Shown one piece after another: positions 5,941 to 6,288 of a stretch of 6,288 nt of DNA. Origin of the DNA: Candidatus Acidiferrales bacterium. Lineage in GTDB: Bacteria; Acidobacteriota; Terriglobia; Acidoferrales; UBA7541. A model generated the notes under the pieces. The model did not search any database, was not told where the DNA came from, and saw nothing but the letters and a program-made list of their open reading frames with translations. The DNA lies in assembly GCA_030043155.1 (NCBI GenBank), contig JASHYE010000234.1, forward strand, positions 1-6,288, written 5' to 3'. The position numbers were made by a program, and so were the translations under genes. Within the stretch, counting starts at the first letter, position 1. Each line of letters starts with the position of its first letter.

Positions 5941-6288
5941 TTAATTTGCCGCGATGCCGGGGTTGCGGTTCTTGCCGGTGTTGATGGCTTCGAGGAAGCT
6001 GCCGCGCTCGCCTTCGATTTTTTTCTGGAGCTGGAGCAGCGCGTAAAGAAGCATTTCTGGACGCGGCGGGCATCCGGGAACGTAAACGTCCACAGGAATG
6101 ACCTGGTTGACGCCCTGCACGATAGCGTAATTATTGAAGACGCCTCCGGAAGTAGCGCACACGCCCATGGAGATGACCCATTTCGGTTCCGGCATTTGAT
6201 CGTAAAGCTGTTTGATGACCGGCGCCATTTTCTGCGAAACGCGCCCGGCAATGATCATCAGGTCCGATTGCCGCGGGGAGCCGCGAAA
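5941..6288 (-). CDS. nuoB: NADH-quinone oxidoreductase subunit B (NuoB), C-terminal part, cut by window edge
   Basis: The frame is open from the right edge of the window to the TAA at 5941-5943, giving 115 residues of C-terminal sequence; the N-terminus lies outside. The visible part starts [21 protein letters not shown] and continues with [13 protein letters not shown] and [24 protein letters not shown], which is unmistakable NuoB/PSST. Two of the four cysteine ligands of the terminal cluster N2 are visible: Cys44 of the fragment in GVCATSGG and Cys73 in PGCPPRP. The other pair should be upstream, off the window. NuoB carries electrons from the peripheral arm of complex I to quinone, at the cytoplasmic face of the membrane. 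An internal ATG at 6258 is within the conserved core and is not the start. Downstream there is no nuoC: only 31 bp separate its stop from the convergent ygfZ stop. Confidence 0.96.
   Translation of the reverse strand, partial: FRGSPRQSDLMIIAGRVSQKMAPVIKQLYDQMPEPKWVISMGVCATSGGVFNNYAIVQGVNQVIPVDVYVPGCPPRPEMLLYALLQLQKKIEGERGSFLEAINTGKNRNPGIAAN

Noticed and set aside
5895..6251. Second minus-strand frame overlapping nuoB, ending in a segment reading YGEFWLDPRKLF
   Set aside because: The tail looks vaguely protein-like just past the nuoB stop, but the frame overlaps the unmistakable nuoB in another phase and the ygfZ end. It is most likely a chance extension rather than a frameshifted gene remnant.

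Overview
The window looks like a stretch of an Acidobacteriota chromosome or metagenome-assembled genome. This is inferred from gene content: a long Ser/Thr kinase fused through one membrane helix to a PD40/TolB-like propeller, a small exported protein of a type I associate with acidobacterial genomes, and generally high-GC coding sequence. No rRNA or other taxonomic marker is present, so the assignment is provisional. Six protein genes are supported. No tRNA, rRNA, CRISPR array, transposase or phage gene was seen.

Layout: (1) 78-347, minus: a small secreted protein with an unusually clear Shine-Dalgarno and a perfect TATAAT box. (2) 348-523: a divergent intergenic region carrying that promoter and a good sigma70-type promoter (TTGACT-18-TACAAT) facing the other way. 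(3) 524-3346, plus: a 940-residue transmembrane eukaryotic-like protein kinase with an extracytoplasmic beta-propeller. A 54-bp double-hairpin palindromic repeat lies inside its reading frame, in the linker between kinase domain and membrane helix. (4) 3391-4128, minus: a glyoxalase II-like metallo-beta-lactamase-fold hydrolase, convergent with the kinase. (5) 4226-4717, plus: a GNAT acetyltransferase closely resembling the ArsN1/phosphinothricin acetyltransferase group. (6) 4788-5909, plus: a YgfZ/GcvT-like folate-binding protein with the KGCYTGQE signature. (7) 5941-6288, minus: the C-terminal part of NuoB (complex I), running off the right edge of the window.

The genes alternate in strand and do not form one operon. 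Most are housekeeping or single-gene units: Fe-S cluster maintenance (YgfZ), respiration (NuoB), thioester/detoxification chemistry (MBL hydrolase), xenobiotic acetylation (GNAT) and signalling (kinase). YgfZ and NuoB share an Fe-S theme but are convergent and separately transcribed. Several starts lack a Shine-Dalgarno and have a -10-like box only 8-20 nt upstream, suggesting leaderless or short-leader transcripts. I see no convincing new multi-gene system. The most unusual item is the palindromic repeat translated as part of the kinase. Positions 1-77 hold nothing I can support.
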